Shown piece by piece: positions 61,651 to 64,000 of a DNA stretch of 64,000 nt. This DNA is from Deinococcus hopiensis KR-140 (GTDB taxonomy: Bacteria; Deinococcota; Deinococci; Deinococcales; Deinococcaceae), in assembly GCA_943327755.2 (NCBI GenBank), contig CALPYF020000008.1:1-64000 (forward strand). Direction: 5' to 3'. A program made the position numbers and the translations under genes. Below the pieces are notes generated by a model. It saw only the letters and a list, made by a program, of their open reading frames with translations. It did not search any database and had not been told where the DNA came from. Every line of letters starts with the position of its first letter. Within the stretch, counting starts at the first letter, position 1.

Positions 61651-61695
61651 CAACGACCCTGCCCTCGCCTGTCCCCGGACACCGGACCTCCAGCG

Positions 61696-62874
61696 TCAGG
61701 GGCTCTCCGGCACCTCTGCCCGGGCAGGAGCAGCGGCCAGCACGTCCCGCAGGGCCGCGTTGATCCACGCGAAGGCGCGGCGGGTGTTCGGCATGGTGTA
61801 CGTCTGGTCGGCGCCACGCTGCATGAACACGTACACGAGGTGGTGGCCGTCCACGGTTTCCACGTAGCCGCTGTAGGTGAGCAGCTGCCAGCCGTTGCCG
61901 CCCTTGGCGCCCACGTACCGCACGCGCTTCTGGTGCGTGATGGTCAGCGCGGACTTGCCGAAGCCGGTCGCCATGACCGTCCGCTGCCACTGGCGGGACC
62001 TCTGGGACAGGTCGGGCCGCAGGAATTCCTGAGCGACCAGCGTCCCGAACTCGTACGGGGTGCTGAGGTTGTAGACCTGGGCGTCCAGCGCATCGTCCCG
62101 GCGGTGGTCGAAGTACTCGTTCAGTTTCCGCTGCACGTAGTCGGCCCGGTACTTCTGGGCATCCTGGTCGATCAGGGCCGCCATCCGGCGCTGCTCGTCA
62201 CCTCGCGCGTCCAGCCAGCGGCTGGTGCCGTTGAACGCCGCCGACAGGCCGGACTGGGCCACCCACCAGTCCTTGGTGGGCAGGATCAGGCGCGTGCGGC
62301 AGAGTCCCAGCCGGTCGGCCACGTCCTGCACGGCGTTCAGACCCACGCGGCGGTGCAGGATGTCGGTGGCGGTGTTGTCGCTGTTGTGAATCATCCGCTC
62401 CGAGAGCGTCCGGACATCCGAACCGTCGAACGGATAGCTGCCCAGCGACTGGTTCTGCCGGGTCACGTCGAACCGCTCGGCAGGATCGACCGTCCCCGAG
62501 TCCACCCCGCGCAGCAGCGCCCACAGTACCGCCTGCTTGTACATACTCGCCAGCGGGAAGACGCTGTCGGGATTGGTGGCGACGGCGCGGCGGACCGTGA
62601 GCGTGGCCGGGTCGACCTCGGCCACCCACAGGCCCAGCTGCCCACTCAGGTGATGCGGGGGGGGAGGAGCCTTGGGCACCGCTGGCGCGGGCTTCAGGCA
62701 GCCCCGGTCGTCCCGCAGCGGATCGGCGGCCGCCTGCGGCTGGCCCAGGCGAGCCTGCCCCGGCACCGACTGACGTTGCAGGGTCACGTGCCCCTCGCGC
62801 TGCGGGGCGGGCTGGGCGCAGCCCAGCAGGACGGCGGGCAGCCACCACGCGGCCCGGTAGGACAGGAGCCTCAC
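61696..62874 (-). CDS. Lipoprotein with class A beta-lactamase-like serine hydrolase domain
   Basis: A 392-residue protein. The N-terminus has a lipobox (VLLGCAQ, Cys19), then a Pro/Gln linker, then the beta-lactamase fold: SxxK at FPLASMYKQ (Ser110, Lys113), SDN at MIHNSDNTATD (residues 165-167), and a KGG in VGAKGGNGW where KTG is expected. It has no clear Glu166-type motif, so a penicillin-binding or D,D-peptidase role is as likely as beta-lactamase. GTG at 62874 is 1 bp after the DegV stop, so it is cotranscribed with degV. Confidence 0.78.
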   Translation of the reverse strand: MRLLSYRAAWWLPAVLLGCAQPAPQREGHVTLQRQSVPGQARLGQPQAAADPLRDDRGCLKPAPAVPKAPPPPHHLSGQLGLWVAEVDPATLTVRRAVATNPDSVFPLASMYKQAVLWALLRGVDSGTVDPAERFDVTRQNQSLGSYPFDGSDVRTLSERMIHNSDNTATDILHRRVGLNAVQDVADRLGLCRTRLILPTKDWWVAQSGLSAAFNGTSRWLDARGDEQRRMAALIDQDAQKYRADYVQRKLNEYFDHRRDDALDAQVYNLSTPYEFGTLVAQEFLRPDLSQRSRQWQRTVMATGFGKSALTITHQKRVRYVGAKGGNGWQLLTYSGYVETVDGHHLVYVFMQRGADQTYTMPNTRRAFAWINAALRDVLAAAPARAEVPESP

Positions 62875-62875
62875 G

Positions 62876-63721
<846 letters not shown>

Positions 63722-63772
63722 TCCCTGATACTAGCGTGACCTTAGACCCGGTGCAGACAACCACAACGCGAA

Positions 63773-63793
63773 ACCGCCCCGATGTGGGGCGGT
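63773..63793 (-). terminator. Terminator of the cut gene at the right edge
   Basis: ACCGCCCC (63773-63780) and GGGGCGGT (63786-63793), 16 bp beyond the stop codon at 63809. Confidence 0.7.
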
Positions 63794-63808
63794 CCGCTGG
63801 CGGGATCG

Positions 63809-64000
63809 TTACTCGGACTTCTTCTTCGGCTGCCACTTCTTGCGGCCACCGGCGCCGGGTTCACTCGTCGCCTGCTGTCCCTCCTCGAGCAGGTTCTCCC
63901 CGACCTGTTCAAGGTGCACGTGCTCCGTGATGGGCGCGGCGACCGGTTCGGGGGCAGCAGCGGCCTGCGGCGCAGTGGCCTGCACGTCCGGCGCAGGGGC
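63809..64000 (-). CDS. C-terminal end of an unidentified protein, cut by the window edge
   Basis: The reverse strand is open from base 64000 to a TAA at 63809-63811 and encodes the last 63 residues of a protein: a Pro/Ala-rich disordered stretch (QAAAAPEPVAAPITEHVHL) ending in a basic tail (GAGGRKKWQPKKKSE). The tail and composition suggest a disordered extension of a nucleic-acid-binding protein, but the domain lies outside the window and no identity can be given. Confidence 0.55.
   Translation of the reverse strand, partial: APAPDVQATAPQAAAAPEPVAAPITEHVHLEQVGENLLEEGQQATSEPGAGGRKKWQPKKKSE

Overview
The window looks like chromosomal DNA of a Deinococcus species. This rests on very high GC with C/G third positions, a TANNNT -10 element directly in front of the start codon of many genes (leaderless transcription, well documented in Deinococcus), a hisS-aspS operon with a bacterial-type AspRS, and typical families such as MinC, DegV, YbjN and FabZ next to an LptG-like permease. 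The two ends are cut: a sugar-binding protein lacks its N-terminus at the left edge, and an unidentified reverse-strand gene is cut at the right edge. I see no rRNA, tRNA, CRISPR array, insertion sequence or prophage.

Layout. 0-9 kb: end of a MalE-like gene, a DUF2268 protease, an M19 dipeptidase overlapping a HAD hydrolase, a class V aminotransferase behind an AT-rich regulatory island, a phosphoesterase, lnt, a Xer-type tyrosine recombinase preceded by a 28-bp dif-like site, and a lipid kinase. 9-25.5 kb: lipoprotein, hisS-aspS, phosphatase, an Rrf2 regulator with its NmrA-type target, sucCD, Xaa-Pro peptidase with an RlpA-like protein, YbjN, pepF, a sugar-efflux MFS protein, trpBA. 25.6-28 kb: four overlapping genes (ParA-like ATPase, small basic protein, HEAGH membrane protein, GluQRS). 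28-41 kb: PIG-L deacetylase, S1-domain protein, minC, amidase, pheA, SDR plus AMP ligase, PhzF, Cof-type HAD, DUF1622, TSUP permease, tyrA, acyltransferase. 41-51 kb: hydrolases, a Ser/Thr kinase overlapping holA, carboxylesterase, a degenerate NodB/YkoP-like protein, a potassium-channel-like protein, a large exported protein, acyl-CoA dehydrogenase. 51-57 kb: an envelope cluster (MreB homologue, fabZ, LptF/G permease, MGDG-synthase-type glycosyltransferase, polysaccharide deacetylase) and a methyltransferase. 57-64 kb: isocitrate lyase, HAD hydrolase, NrnA-type phosphoesterase, beta-lactamase-fold lipoprotein and DegV.

Four signals go beyond ordinary annotation. (1) At least four genes with a Shine-Dalgarno start are preceded by a tiny leaderless ORF of 6-11 codons whose stop codon overlaps or lies just inside the downstream start, which would couple leaderless and SD-led translation. 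(2) The recombinase gene carries an 11-6-11 dif-like palindrome that overlaps its own promoter. (3) A dispersed repeat of about 126 bp occurs twice, in opposite orientation, with two hairpins and compensatory base-pair changes. (4) A separate AT-rich element of about 40 bp occurs three times, always in the same orientation after a forward-strand gene.
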